Counted from the stretch's first letter, positions 47,336 to 59,361 are shown. The stretch: 64,000 nt of DNA from Monosiga brevicollis MX1 (GCF_000002865.3 NW_001865085.1:136345-200344), one strand, 5' to 3'. The notes: a model not told the origin generated them from the sequence alone. Numbers and translations are program-made.

Positions 47336-47525
47336 GTGAGTGAGCGAGCTTCTGGGCCAGGGTGAAGAGGGGGAGGCAGAGTACAAATGGGGTCTCATGG
47401 GTCAGCGGGGTGGTACTCATCAGCAGAAAGAGTTCAGCGGGCAAAACACGGCGACCCAGCGTAGGCGCTGTACCAGATCAATTATTGAAAATGTGTTTGC
47501 TTAGCGGGTGTACAACAGGAAGGCG
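46888..47525. other. Intergenic with GT microsatellite
   Basis: Upstream of paralogue 2 and downstream of the next minus-strand gene. Only the GT repeat stands out. Confidence 0.5.
47243..47339. repeat. (GT)n microsatellite
   Basis: About 95 nt of GT with one or two interruptions at the end. Confidence 0.97.
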
Positions 47526-48892
47526 CTAACAGTAGCATTGCTGGTTGTTGACACAGGTCGAAGAGCTCAGGGGGCTAAACTGTGTTGTAATGGCGTTGAC
47601 GTCGAGATCCTCATTGCGGCAAATCAGGATGCTGCCCGTCACTGCCGTGAGGCCGGAGAGGGCGTCCAAATTCTCCAGCTCCGAGTTGTACTAGCGTCAT
47701 TGGCGCAGAGCAGGCATCGAGTCGGTGAGAGTGCGTGCGCAAAGTGTGGGGTGACTGCAAAGACCCTGCAGCTGCGCAAGCTTACCTGAATCTTTAGATT
47801 CCCATTGATGACTGTCAGGCCTTCCAACCCCGTTAGAGATTCCAGCTCCGGGTGAGTCTAAAGACCAAGGTGTGGCGTAGGAGGATACGGCGAGTTGAGC
47901 CTAGCAAATTTAAACTCACACTCGGCCAGGGCTTATGATAGCAAGCGGGCGATTCCTTCCTTACTTGGATCTGCAAATGCGTGCCAATGTGCCGCAGGTT
48001 GGCTAGGCCGCTGATGCTGGCTAGGTCCTCGTTATCCTGACAGCCAAAAGAAAAAAAGAAAAAAAAAAAGAAAAAAAAGAACAATACTATCAATGTAACA
48101 CGGCTGTCAATAACGCGGATCCACGCACATAATAGAGACGCACAAAGAGGGTCAGATACGATCCGATGGACGTCAGGCTGGCAAAGCCGTCAAGATTGGT
48201 GATTTTATCTGCCGCCTATAGCAGACAATCGGTGTGATTGTGACGACCTCAGAGCGTGGGCTTGGTAGCCAGGGCGCAAACAAGCCACAAAGAAGAACGG
48301 CGTACATAGATAGTCAAAGAACCGCCGATCGAGGCGAGGCTCGCAAACCCATCAACGTTCGTAAAGACTCGGTCTTCCTAAAGCATCGAATCGGGAGGAG
48401 GCACAAAAAAAAAAAGTGAAGTTCCAAGCCAGGACCGCTGCGGCAGAGCTGGCCGGGCCAAGGTAAGACGCAGACACGTGTGGGCCTTACGCGAATCAGG
48501 AGATTGCCAGTGATGGTGGCAACATTTTCAAAGACGGAGAGATTGGCCGTGACGAGCCCGGAACAGCTGTAAAGGGAGACGTCTCCGTCAATGCTGGTTG
48601 TATTCCGTGGCAGGACGCTCAGATCGCAACCCACATTCCCGGTATACACGTATTGCGGAATGGTCGTTGTCATCGTCAGCGCTGTTGTGCCCACTAACAT
48701 TTCGAGCTTCTCCTTTAATGACGCTATCTCCTGAAGAATATCACGCCCATCGAGAAGAACACGCGCCTGCGAGCCAGAGGTGTTAATGTACAAGTTGCCT
48801 TCGTCATCGGTCGCGATGATGGGTGGAGGACTGGCCGAAACACTCGCGCAGACCACGCCCAGCGTCAACAGGAGCATGCACCACCCCGCCAT
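47526..48892 (-). CDS. Secreted receptor-L-like solenoid protein, gene B (4 repeats)
   Basis: Exons are 48892-48491, 48377-48306, 48215-48144, 48036-47965, 47857-47786 and 47690-47526 (284 aa). Exon 1 encodes a signal peptide (MLLLTLGVVCASVSA), one module (DEGNLYIN ... VLLDGRDILQEI) and a segment with two cysteines (GNVGCDLSVLP ... SLYSCSG). The four internal exons are each exactly 72 nt, phase 0, and encode one 24-residue repeat of the form x-N-x-x-L-x-x-L/I-x-G-L/F-x-x-L-x-x-I-G-x-x-L-x-I-x. The last exon (165 nt) encodes a final repeat plus a cap (LICRNEDLD ... STCVNNQQCYC). The repeat resembles the receptor L-domain strand-turn unit found in EGFR-like ectodomains. No transmembrane segment is seen, so it is probably secreted. 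This is the shortest member of the cluster. Confidence 0.82.
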
Positions 48893-50242
48893 CCCGAATC
48901 GCGCAAATCGCTCGTTGCTAAACGCCCGAGCCCCAAAAAAAAAAAAATACAAGCACGCCACACATCAGACAGCGCTTCTTGTTCTCAATCCAAAATCCCT
49001 CACAGCCACGCCACCAGTCAAGGAAAAAATTTGAAAACAATGCAATTATGTAGATAACCAGCCCCAAACCCAGGCACGCCAGCGCCTCCCTCGCCGACAC
49101 GCCCCGACCCTGACATGCACGTACCCCGCCGCCCAAATCGCCGCGACCCGGCGTCCGGTGTTCCAATCAACTGTTGTCAAGTTGTAAAGTACTGTTGCGA
49201 ACGGTCACGTTGATTTCCTTTATACCCAAACTGCGTCGCTCTCTAAATTTGAACGGCCTGGTTGCGCTTTCTCTAAGCAGGTTCCATCCTGGCAAACGAT
49301 CTCTGGATTTGCCTTGACAGGGTTCGGAAGTGTAAAAAGCATCAAGTCACACTCTCTACATGTCTACTCTTCACCCTCACCTCTCTCTGTATCAACACGC
49401 ATTTCTTCCCGCTTCTCTGGCCTCATGTCCCGCTTTTGCTGACAACATCCTGCCTTGACTAATATAAAGGCTTAACCTATATGCGATGTGGTCCTGCCCC
49501 GCCGCTCCGTAGACCCTGAATGCCTGAATGCCTGAATGCCTGAATGCCTGAGAGCTTAAGTACCTGAGTGCCTGAATGCCTGAGTGCCTGAATGCCTGAG
49601 AGCCTGGGAGCGTGAGAGCTTGAGTGCTTGTGTGCCCGGGAGCGTGAGAGCTTGAGTGCCTGAGAGCCTGAGAGCCTACATGCCTGAGAGCCTAAATGCC
49701 TGAGAGCCTGAATGCTTGAGTACCTGAGAGCTTGAGAGCCTTGAGTGCCTGAATGCCTGAGTGCCTGAGAGCCTGAGTACCTGAGTGCCGACTGGCCGCG
49801 AATTTCCCCGACCCGCTGGCTACGACTTGCTGGCTCCTGCAACTTGCCGAAGGCTATTTTGGAATCGTATGTAGACACGCCCCTTTCATCTTGTCCGTGT
49901 GCGGGCTCTCGTCTGCGTGTGCTCTTGGACTGCTCTCGCTCGCTTCTGTTGTCGCTTGCGCTCTTGATGCTCCCCTGTGCGTGCTTGTGGGTGAGGATGC
50001 GTTGGTGACGTGGGGAGGAGTACAATCGGTCTTGCGGCACACACATGATGGTCTCAGCTGCACTCCATTGGCGCATCGTGAATAGACTATGGATACAGCT
50101 CGCTTTCCCTGTTTGGCGCGAAAGCCCAGCGCAGCCGTGAAGCTCCTCGGTATCAGGCTTCCTCCTGCACATGACTCGCCACTTGTTCTAGTACCGCCTT
50201 TGACCTTATCCCGTCTTGCTCGATGAACTGCTTCTAGGCATC
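48893..50242. other. Intergenic with 8-bp minisatellite
   Basis: 1.35 kb that includes the promoter of gene B and a 290-bp minisatellite. The minus-strand ORF across the minisatellite is a repeat artefact. A signal-peptide exon for the next plus-strand gene could lie at 49850-50230. Confidence 0.5.
49497..49792. repeat. Minisatellite, 8-bp unit close to CTGAATGC
   Basis: About 36 tandem units of CTGAATGC/CTGAGTGC/CTGAGAGC with substitutions and a few length changes. Confidence 0.9.
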
Positions 50243-51118
50243 ATGACTGCGGCCTTGGGCCTACTCTCGGACGCGGCGAGTCCACGCAGCGCCCTCCTCG
50301 TCACCACCGAGGTGTGCCACGCAGAACACGAGACGCTCCCTCCAAACTTTCCACCGTCCCCAGGACTTTTATTCTATACCCCAAACGGCTGCCATGAGCT
50401 CTTCGGCCTGTATTTCAAGTATGCGTGCCCAGGCTTTATCAGCTATGCGCCCCACATCTCTCTCTATGATGACGCAGAATGCACGGAGCACATCGACGAA
50501 TTTGTTTTGCCACCCGATCATTGCTTTGGGCAACACTTGATGGCTTGCGCGCCCGCCTTGCCTAAAAACGTCACCGCCACGCTCGCCTATCACAATGACG
50601 CCTCGTGCTCTGACGATGCCCAGTTGACAGCAACGATGCTCCGGACCGCCTGTCCAACCACCTCGAGCCTCGCCATGGCCCTCTACGGCGACAGTATTGA
50701 CAGCGTCTGTCAGGGTGATGCTGACTGTCCACGTCGGCTCCAAGGAGAGTATCTCTACACAAAGGTGACCGGGCAATGCTCAGGCCAACAGCTCTGGCTG
50801 ACGGGGCATGCCGAAGATTGCCAGAGCGAGGTCTTCCATGTGGCTGTACCTGCACACGAATGCGTCGCCTTGGACTCATATGTCAAGGGTAGGTGTGTCA
50901 AGCCAAGGTCTCAAGATTCCATCATACGCCCACCTCACCCGCGCTCGCGACCCTGTCGTAGATGTTTCATTATCAAGCTTGGCCCAGACCTTGCAAACCA
51001 CCGAGGAGCAGCTGTACATCACTTCAACCTGCGAGCAGAGCAGCGCCAGCTGGCCAGGGCCCTCAGCTGCCCTTTTGCTGATCTTTGGTGTTTTGAGCCT
51101 GCTTGCCACCATCAGCTA
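50243..51118 (+). CDS. Cys-rich surface protein, single-domain relative of the gene at 39977
   Basis: The main exon (from about 50243 to about 50888) encodes one copy of the Cys-rich domain seen twice at 39977-41836, including GCHELFGLYFKYACPG, DHCFGQHLMAC, CQGDADCPRRLQGEYLY and HAEDCQSEVFH. It joins in phase 1 to a last exon (from about 50962) with TTEEQLYITSTC and a hydrophobic end (AALLLIFGVLSLLATIS), typical of a GPI signal or a C-terminal anchor. The first in-frame ATG at 50243 gives only a weak signal peptide. An acceptor (CTAG at 50233-50236) just upstream has the same phase as the exon after the signal peptide in the related gene, so an upstream signal-peptide exon is likely and the true start is uncertain. 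Confidence 0.65.
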
Positions 51119-51287
51119 GTACCAGCGTTTTGTTGTGTTGAGTCCGGTATCGGGCCAGAAAGTTTGCATCATCCAGCTTGGTCTGACCCATCCCGCATAT
51201 TATTCAATTGACATGACATCGGGAAGGTGTGACGTCATTCTTTTGACACAATGATGCTCTGCATACAAGACACGCCTCATCACAATT

Positions 51288-53856
51288 TCAACAATCGCTG
51301 CAATTTCTTGCAAAGCAGTACTTGGGAGCCGCGGCGTCGCCAAGCCCAGCCATCTTGTCTTGAGTGACGATTAGGTTCAACAAGGCGTTGTCGCAGACTC
51401 GTAGGTACGTGACCACCGTCGTCAGGTTACTGAGCCCATCAATCTTCTCGAGAACCGAGTTTCCCTTGACCCAGGAGCAACAAGTTTCAGCATGAGAGCT
51501 TCGGACCGGGCTGCTTTTGACACATTAGACAAGCCCGCGGGACAAACCCGCAATTCAAAGGATGTGATGCTGGTGAGACTTTCAAAACCAGCTAGCAGGC
51601 TAAGCCGATCATTGTGCTGCAGCAGGGGGAAAGGACGGATTGAGAAATTCTGGCATGGCTAATAAAAGGTTTATCAACGGAGAGACACGTACACGGACAC
51701 TCATGTCAGAGCCCAGTTGTGGCAGTTTGTCAAACCCGGAGATGACAGTGAGATTGTCGTTGCTCTGTGGCGTGCAAGCGCAAATGTGTAAATGGAGGTG
51801 CAGAGGAAACCGGCGCCGGCGCCCTTTGTGTCAGAGTGTGATCTGAACAGAGGGCAGGTCTCAAAGGTTGTCGCATCCACCAACCCCAATGTGGAGATAA
51901 CTGCCAATCATCGTCAGGTTACCAAAGCCTGCGATCGAGGTGAGCGCCGGATTGTCCTGAACACAGCGCAGGCATATCGTGAGTGCGTTCCTCTCTACCA
52001 CCCTGGCACTTGACAGCACAGGCCCACCTTCACATCCAAGTCGGTCTGAATGGCTTTGAGATTGCCCAGCCCATCAAGGTGCTGTAGCGCCTTGTTATTC
52101 TATGAGGCGGGAGGGCAGCGACGTCGCTGTAATAAGCTGCCTCGTGATACACACGTCTACCCTATCCCCCGTCGTTGAACATGCAAAGAGAAATGAAAGT
52201 AAGCAAAGCAGAATCAACGACTTTCTTGCCGTACGTAGATGAGGAGGTAGTTGCCGATATGCGTGAGGCCAGCGAATCCATTGAGATTGCTGAGACTGTC
52301 ATGATTCTAGAATTGACCAAACGTCGGGTCATGACAGTGCTTGGTCGACGCTGTAGAAGCTTGTCCTTGCTGGCTCACCTCTATGCGAACGTATTCATTG
52401 ACGTGCTTGAGTTGTTCAAGCCCCGCGAGATCCTGCAGGACGTGATTCATCTACCTCGCACCATCGTGAGATCATGTCAGGGCGAGAGGCGAGCACAGGA
52501 AGCAAAGCCCACGCATAAGGGGCCTCACGCCAAGCGTCAAGAAAGCCCCAATGCGGGTCAGGGCTTGCAGACCATGCAGGTTGGTGAGTTTGACATTCGC
52601 CTACCACGGGTCCCGGCAGCCATGAGCACACATTGCAAGGTCGTTTGCCCAGGGGGTTGCGTTGGAGGGCTCACCAGGATATAGAGTTGTTTGCCAATGG
52701 ACGACAAAGCTGCCAGCCCATTGATGTTGGTCAGCTGATAGTTGTTCTATTTTGGCGACAGGCATGCGCCCCCGAACAGTTGATCGCACATCTTGGCGTG
52801 AGGCAGGTGGGAGGCGGCAAGGCCTTTGCAATGCCGGAAGGGATTCGACGCACAGAAATGTGTAGGTAGCCACCAATAACCGACAGGCTGGCCAAGCCAT
52901 TCAAATTAACCAGGGCTCCGTTTCTCTGAGACCCACACCAAGCCGCGGAAGGGTGCCATGAAGATGGGCAGCAACGGGCGAGGAGGGGAATGGCGGATGC
53001 GTAGTTCCTTCCCTTGACATGCATCAAGGGAGATCGGATGACAGACCTCTATCCGGACGTTTCCGGTGACGTTGCGCAGCTCGACAAGTACGAGCAGGTC
53101 GCTCGCTAGCAGAGCACTGCAACCAGACAGGATAAGATCGCCTCTTATTTCCGTGACGCCAGCAGGCACATTGCTGAGGCTGCACGAGCTTATATTGGGC
53201 GAGATCACGGGCTCAAGACTTGTGGTTGTGGGAGCTGGTGAGGAGGTGAAGATGCTGGTGGTGCGGCCAGCCAGCGCAGCGACAGCCTGCTGCAAGATCG
53301 CGAGCTCATCCAGCAGCGGCAACCCATTGACTGATACTTTCCCGGATCTGCTGCTGTTGAGAATGACATTGCCAAGGGGGTCCAGCGTCATTTCGGCCTG
53401 AACGGTTGGAGAGTTGGCCATGACGCCGGGAGGCGACGATGTAAGCGCTGGGACAAGAAGCTCTATTTGCGCTCGCAGCAGCAACAACTCGGCGCGGACG
53501 TCAATGCCATTGAAAAGAACCGTGCTGCCATTCAAGTGCAAGCCACCGCCATCATCGACGCCAACGGTGACATCCTCAACACTCGAACCAGCCACAGGGG
53601 TGGCAGCCGGGGTCGAGGTCGAGGTCATGGCCGTGGGGGTAGTCCAATCAGAGAAGGCGGCCGTGGCATTCTGTTTCAGGGCGCCTAGCTGCGCCACAAC
53701 GTCAACGCCATCAACCAATACACGTTTCGAGCAGTTGACATGCAGTCGACCTGAATCGTCCACAATCAAGTGGCCATCCAGCACCAGCGCCCTGATACCA
53801 CCGATCAGCAACACCGCCGCCAGCAGCTGCAAAAGCCGTACCCCTCTCCATGCCAT
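51288..53856 (-). CDS. Secreted receptor-L-like solenoid protein, gene C (9 repeats, 3 head modules)
   Basis: Exon 1 (53856-53047) encodes a signal peptide (LLQLLAAVLLIGGIRA), three head modules (DDSGRLHVN...VLVDGVDVV; DDGGGLHLN...VLFNGIDV; DPLGNVILN...VSVNGLPLL) separated by Thr/Pro/Ser linkers, and the two-Cys segment (SSCSLSNVP ... LILSGCSAL). Then come 72-nt phase-0 exons at 52925-52854, 52746-52675, 52600-52529, 52450-52379, 52306-52235, 52099-52028, 51956-51885 and 51764-51693, and a 69-nt exon at 51616-51548. The terminal exon (51464-51288) has the cap VCDNALLNL ... CFARNCSDC. The total is about 543 aa. Acceptors are CAG or TAG, and one is AAG (51465-51467). It is oriented head-to-head with gene D. 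Confidence 0.82.
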
Positions 53857-53948
53857 CACCGAACACTTTGGAGTAATCTTCGTCGTCGACCAAGTCCACC
53901 CCTGACATCCCAAGCCATGGATCGGCCAGCGCTCAAACAGGACCGCCC

Positions 53949-53949
<1 letters not shown>

Positions 53950-53979
<30 letters not shown>
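53950..53979. repeat. Poly-T tract
   Basis: About 30 consecutive T. Confidence 0.95.
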
Positions 53980-53981
<2 letters not shown>

Positions 53982-54165
53982 GTGCATTTGTCGAAGTTTG
54001 TCTGACAACTTGGAAACTGAGATGATGAAGAGAGGAGAGAAAGGGAGAGGAGAGAAAGGGAGAGAAAGGTAATAACACAACTACCACATGTAAAGGGGGA
54101 TCAATTGGAGAGGGTATACACAATGACACTAACTACCACATGTGACAACAGGAAACAAAAGAAAC

Positions 54166-54227
54166 AAGAGAGAGAGAGAGAGAGACGAAAAGAGAGAGAG
54201 AGAGAAGAGAGAAACTGAGAGAGAGAG

Positions 54228-54281
<54 letters not shown>

Positions 54282-54324
54282 ATTGGTTTGGTTTGGTCGG
54301 TTTGAGAAAGAGAGAGAGAGAGAG
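54166..54324. repeat. GA-rich microsatellite
   Basis: Several GA runs, the longest over 40 nt, separated by AAACT and TGAATTGG spacers. The ATGAATTGGTT spacer also occurs in the GA tract at 32657-32698. Confidence 0.93.
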
Positions 54325-54600
54325 CGTGTGCGTGAGATAGGATGAGGGAGTGGAATCAAAGGAACCAGCAGTAGGAGGAGGACATGGGCTGGAAATGGCG
54401 GCGTGGACGAGGAGATTGGGATGGCGGTGGCACGGGGCTGGAGTGCCAGAGGGGATGGTTGTCGGAAAAGTGGGCAATGAGAGGAGCAGCAGGGGGTGAT
54501 TGGATACCCAACGGTTAGCTCAATACCAGCGTGTGTGTGTTGTGTTGGTGAGTGGTGTGTTTCATGCGAACATGGCGTGGCTCATTTTTTTTGCGTGGGC

Positions 54601-56092
54601 GTGCTCCTCTTCTTGGGAGTGATCGATCGATCGCGGTGATGGGGCGCCAGAGTTGCAAGTCGCAGCAATGGGGCCGGTCCTTGGTGCTCATGGCCCTGGC
54701 CATGCTGCTGGCCGGGACGGGAGCACGGCCGACCATGCGCTTGGATGCCGTTGGGAACTTGCGCATCGACACCGGTCCGACCGAGACGGCTGCCAGCGTC
54801 TTGCTCAACGGCGTCGATGCCGTTGGGGCCCTGACCACCCTGCGGCGGGCGATTGCTAATCTGGGCGGCCACATCATCGAGCCTGCTCCCCTTATCAAGG
54901 AGCCTGTCGAGGCAGCCAAGGCTCGCTTTGCCCTGAATGAGTGTGGCCATCTCGTCCTCAACAGCAGCGCGGGCCGAGGCGTTCTGTTGAATGGGATGGA
55001 CGTCCTGCACGAGCTGACGCTCCTCCAGCAAGCCACAGAGGCCCTAGCGTCGAGTGCTGCGATCGAGACGGCCTCCACGGCCTCAAGCGCCTCGGTGGCG
55101 CCTGTTTCCGCTTCCTGTTCTAAGCTGATGGATGCGAGGGCCGAAAATTCCATCACGGTCGACTCTGTGGGCAACGTTCATCTCAATTCGAGCGGGATGC
55201 AGGCCATATGGCTGAATGGGCTGGATTTTCTCAGCGCGCTGACCGAGCTGCAAGCCGCGGTCACCCGTCTGGAGCAAGCCACCACGGCGTCTCCGAGCAC
55301 CTCACCGGTCCCCGTCCATGTCCATGTGGGCAACGTGGGCTGTGACCTGTCCGCAATCCCGCCCACCACTGCCACCATCCAGGGGAACCTGATGCTCGAC
55401 CAATGCGGGGACGCGTTCACGGGGGCCGGGATGATGGTCTTGAGCCACCTCCAGCGGGTTGAAGGGTCTGTATCCATTTCGGTGCGTCGAATTCGGCACC
55501 AACCCAACCTCTTGAATGCGACCATGATACACGATGCTGTCTGGGACGGTGCTTCACCCTGAGCCCCTCTTGTTCGACGCTAGGGCAATGCTGCTTTGAC
55601 CCACGTGGATGGTCTGAGCAACCTCTATTACATCAGTGATAGCCTGACGATTGGCGTACGTGCTGTCGATGCCGTCCAACTGACGCAACCGTTCTTCTTG
55701 TGTTTCTGTGTTTCCGTGTTTATTTACTGACACTTTGATTTTTTTTTCTCCTTGGCAGAACAATGCTGCTTTGACCAGCGTGGATGGTTTGGGGCATCTG
55801 ATCGACATCGGCGGCTCCTTGACAATTTCTGTATGCCGACACACACCTATTTTACAGCAAAGCGGCGTGCAAGGTCATGCCCGCATGTTCTCAACCACAA
55901 TAATGGGTCTGTGTGACAGGAAAATATGCAGCTGACCGACATTGATGGCTTGAGTGGTCTCAAGTCTATTCCTGGCCATGTTTATCTCTCCGTACGTCAG
56001 ACGCATCATTCCGAGCTTTGCAAGGAAAAAGCCGGGACGCTCTTTGGATGGGTATCACCCCTTCAATCATACTCACTCTGGTTTCAACGGTA
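54601..56092 (+). repeat. Segmental duplication, copy 1 (gene D head)
   Basis: Matches 59324-60815 almost base for base, at a constant offset of 4723 up to the repeat-3 region, covering 38 nt of 5' flank, exon 1, three repeat exons and their introns. Confidence 0.93.
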
Positions 56093-58298
56093 TTATTATC
56101 AATATCATTTTTATGTTTTTCGCAGAACAATGCCCAGCTCACCAATGTATATGGCTTGAACAATCTCCACAACATTAGCGGCAGCTTGCAGATTAACGTG
56201 TGTACCTTTGTGACGGTTTGCCCTGCCCCTGGGCACCATGGCGCTGTCACCCGTTCTTACTTCCTTCTTGGCATGTTTGATCCCTTTGTTCGCAGAACAA
56301 TGACAACTTGTTGAACGTGGATGGCTTGAACAATCTCCACATCATTGGCGGCGGCCTGCAGATCAACGTGTGTACCTTTGTCGCGTTTTGATCTGCCCCT
56401 GGGCGCCATGGCTGTCACCACACGTTCTTACTTCCTTCTCTTTGCATGTTTGATCCCTTCGTTGGCAGAACAATGACAACTTGTTGAACGTGGATGGTCT
56501 GAGAAACCTCAGCGCCATTGGCAGCTTCTTGGCAATTTCGGTACGATTACAGCAAGTTTGCGTGCACTCAACCCCAAATGCATGATCGGCTTTTCTCAAC
56601 CACCAATGGTCCACGGGACAGAGCAACATGTTACTCACCAACGTTGATGGGTTGAGCGGTCTTGGATCCATCCCGGGTTACCTTAATCTTTACGTACGGT
56701 ACAGAGCCTGCCTTGCAACAAAGCAATCAAAGTGTCCTTTGGAAGAATGATTGTTCTTACAAGGCATATTTGCGTAGAACAATGCCGCCCTGTCCAACTT
56801 ACGCGGTCTGAACAGCATTTCCTCCATTGGCCTAGACCTGGCGATTTCTGTATGTGCTGGCAGCAACCTTGGTGGCGTTCTAATTTTGTCCTCACCCTGT
56901 AAAACGTTTTTCGGCAGGCCAATGCCGTTTTGAGCAACGTCGACGGGCTTGGCAGTGTTACGAGCACTGGTGGTCGCTTGTATCTCCAGGTACGTTGTTG
57001 AGGGTGTCTCATGCTGATGTTGCAGGGTTGGGTCCTGTCCGTCACATTTGGTGTTTCACTGGCTTGATCAGACCAATGTTGCCCTGTCCAATGTTGACGG
57101 GCTTGGGAATATCATCAGCGTTGGAGGTGACTTGATCGTGCGGGTATGTTTCTGTCCGAGCAAGCCGCGGGTCTAGCCCTCAACCCAATTGGGCTGGTGG
57201 TGCGCACTTCTGAGCGTCTCATGCGGAGGTACATTGCTGGCTGGTAAAGAACAATGTTGCGCTCACCAATGTGGATGGGCTTCGGAGTCTTATAAGCTTT
57301 GTTGGCGACTTGGTCATCTGGGTTTGTCGTCGTTTGCGAGCATGTCATGCCAATGTTTTGTCTGCGCGAGAGCAGTTCGCATTATTTGAAGGTGTACTTT
57401 CAAACGTCTTATGTGATGCTCTACTGATCGGGGCAGGGTAACGTCGCCTTATCCAATGTGAATGGGCTCATGGGCCTCACAAACGTTGGTTACCTCTTCT
57501 TCCACGTACGTTGTCGCGTGCTGGCGCCATGGCGGTGCTGTGGACTGGTGGACGGAAAGCCGATCAGGATAATGACGTTCCTTCAGGCGTCTCATCGGTT
57601 CTTTCTGCTGACCGGACAGAGCAACCACGCCCTGACCAACGTGTACGGGCTTTCGAACCTCCAAAGCGTCGGTGGCTATTTGTTGATTGATGTATGTTGC
57701 GCGAAGGCTTGGCGTGCTGATGTTACAGTGTTGAGTGATGATCGGCGCAACGGGTGAAAATGTATAATCGTCTTGTGCTTTTGCCGGCTGGTGCAGTACC
57801 ATGCCAGCTTGACCAATCTTGATGGGCTGGGAAGGCTCACAAGCGTTGGTGACTACTTGAGCATCAATGTACGTTCTGATCTGAGAGCAACGTCGATGAT
57901 GTGAGGGCGTGATATGAGATGGTGGTGTGCACGTCTTACTTACTACCTTGGACAGAACCTTGGCGCCCTGACCGATGTGGATGGGCTTGGAAATCTCACA
58001 GCCGTTGGTGGCTCCTTGGCCATCTTTGTACGTGGCTGAGGTTCAAGGAACATGCTGATCTTGCGGGTGTGGCCGAGTGCATCCTCATATGTAGTTGTAA
58101 ACATCTCATTTCCCGATTTGCCGGCTCGTGTAGTCTAATACGGCCCTGAGCAATGTGCAAGGGCTTGCAAGTCTTACATCCGTCGGAGCCGACGTTCAAA
58201 TTTGCTCGAATCCTCAACTAGACCTATTATCGGTGCCTGCATCGGTTCTGTCGCTTGGCACCTGCCAGGTTATTGGCGGAACATGCAGTCCCTGTTGA
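54639..58298 (+). CDS. Secreted receptor-L-like solenoid protein, gene D (15 repeats plus cap)
   Basis: Exon 1 (54639-55481) encodes a signal peptide (LVLMALAMLLAGTGA), three head modules (DAVGNLRID...VLLNGVDAV; NECGHLVLN...VLLNGMDVL; DSVGNVHLN...IWLNGLDFL) and the two-Cys segment (GNVGCDLSAIP ... LMLDQCGDA). Fifteen repeat exons follow, starting at 55584, 55759, 55920, 56126, 56296, 56469, 56622, 56778, 56918, 57072, 57250, 57437, 57622, 57797 and 57956. All are 72 nt and phase 0 except 57437-57505 (69 nt). The typical repeat is NNAALTSVDGLGHL then I-x-G-S-L-T-I-S. The last exon (58134-58298) has the cap ICSNPQLDLL ... CQVIGGTCSPC. The protein is about 694 aa. Exons at 56296 and 56469 are nearly identical over their first half, showing recent internal exon duplication. 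Confidence 0.86.
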
Positions 58299-59361
58299 AT
58301 TGCTGCTGTAGCTCGCGTTTGGCGTGATCTTGATGCTTTGCAGCATGTGGTGGGACTTGTTTGAGCCACAAAGTGTGGAGATTAGTCTGTATCTGAACCA
58401 AGCGCGCGAGCGGTGGGCCGCTTGGGAAGTGAGCGAGAGACCGTTAGGACGGAGCAGGAGATTTGATGGTGGTGAATGTCAATTCAAGCGGTTTGGTGAC
58501 TAGGCTGCTGTATCTCCCGCACACATTAGGGTTGTTTGATTCGGAGGACAAGAACATTTTACACTTGTGTCAAACCGCAGGTGTAACTGCAAAAAAGTGG
58601 CAAGAGGTAGCCACGGGCTTTTGGCACACAAGGCAGTCTACTCGCAAGTTGTGACGCATTTAAGGACATGCGAGGTCCGACGCGTATCCCGCCAAACTTG
58701 CGCATCAGAGAGAGTTTGTAGGTATGCATGCGTGAATGCAACCAGATCAACAATAAGGAGTTGGACAATGATAGCTGTGTGCGCACCCAGAGCAAGTCTT
58801 TGACGATCGGATTTGAAGCCAGAGGTGGTTCATTAAAAAAATGGCTAAATTCGTGCCATAGATGAACGATCGAGAAACAAAGAGAGACGGAGAGGCAGGG
58901 GAGGCGGAGGTGGACAAACGCTAAGACACCAGAAGGGCATGGAGACAATGGAGAGAGAGCTAGTTGGAGAGAGAGAGAGGAAGAGAGAGACAGAGACAGA
59001 GAGAGAAAGAGAGAGACAGAGAGAGAGAGACGAGAGAGAGACGAGAGAGAGAGATAGAGAGTCGAGAGAGACAAAGACAGAGAGGCAGAGACAGAGGACA
59101 GAGACAGAGAAAGACAGAGAGAGATAGAGAGTCGACTGAGACAGAGACAGAGACAGAGAGAGCCAGAGAGGCAGAGCCAAAAAAAATAAACAAAAAGGCG
59201 AAAGAGATGTCATACACATTGGAAAATGGAGGACATGTTGACTCGTTTGCTTGAAGGCAGTCACAAACATGACGTGACTCTGGATGTTTTTTTTTTTATG
59301 CGACATAGTGGAAAATTTGTGAAGTGCTCCTCTTCTTGGGAGTGATCGATCGATCGCGGTG
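58299..59361. other. Intergenic region with GA-rich tract
   Basis: Between genes D and E. About 58960-59175 is GA-rich with GACAGA variants. A 12-T run sits at 59287-59298. The last part (from about 59324) is the start of the duplicated block shared with gene D. No other gene is supported. Confidence 0.55.
58966..59175. repeat. GA/GACA-rich microsatellite
   Basis: Imperfect GAGA and GACAGAGA repeats on the plus strand. Confidence 0.9.

Larger units (their letters stand above)
53857..54638. promoter_or_regulatory. Shared head-to-head promoter interval of genes C and D
   Basis: Only 782 nt separate the two start codons. The interval holds a poly-T tract (53950-53979), GA-rich repeats and a long pure GA run (about 54236-54278). 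Bidirectional promoter function is inferred from layout alone. Confidence 0.4.

Noticed and set aside
49477-50172. 231-residue minus-strand ORF with repeated S-Q-A-L-R motifs
   Set aside because: Its repetitive part is the 8-bp minisatellite read in one frame; no domain or splice support.
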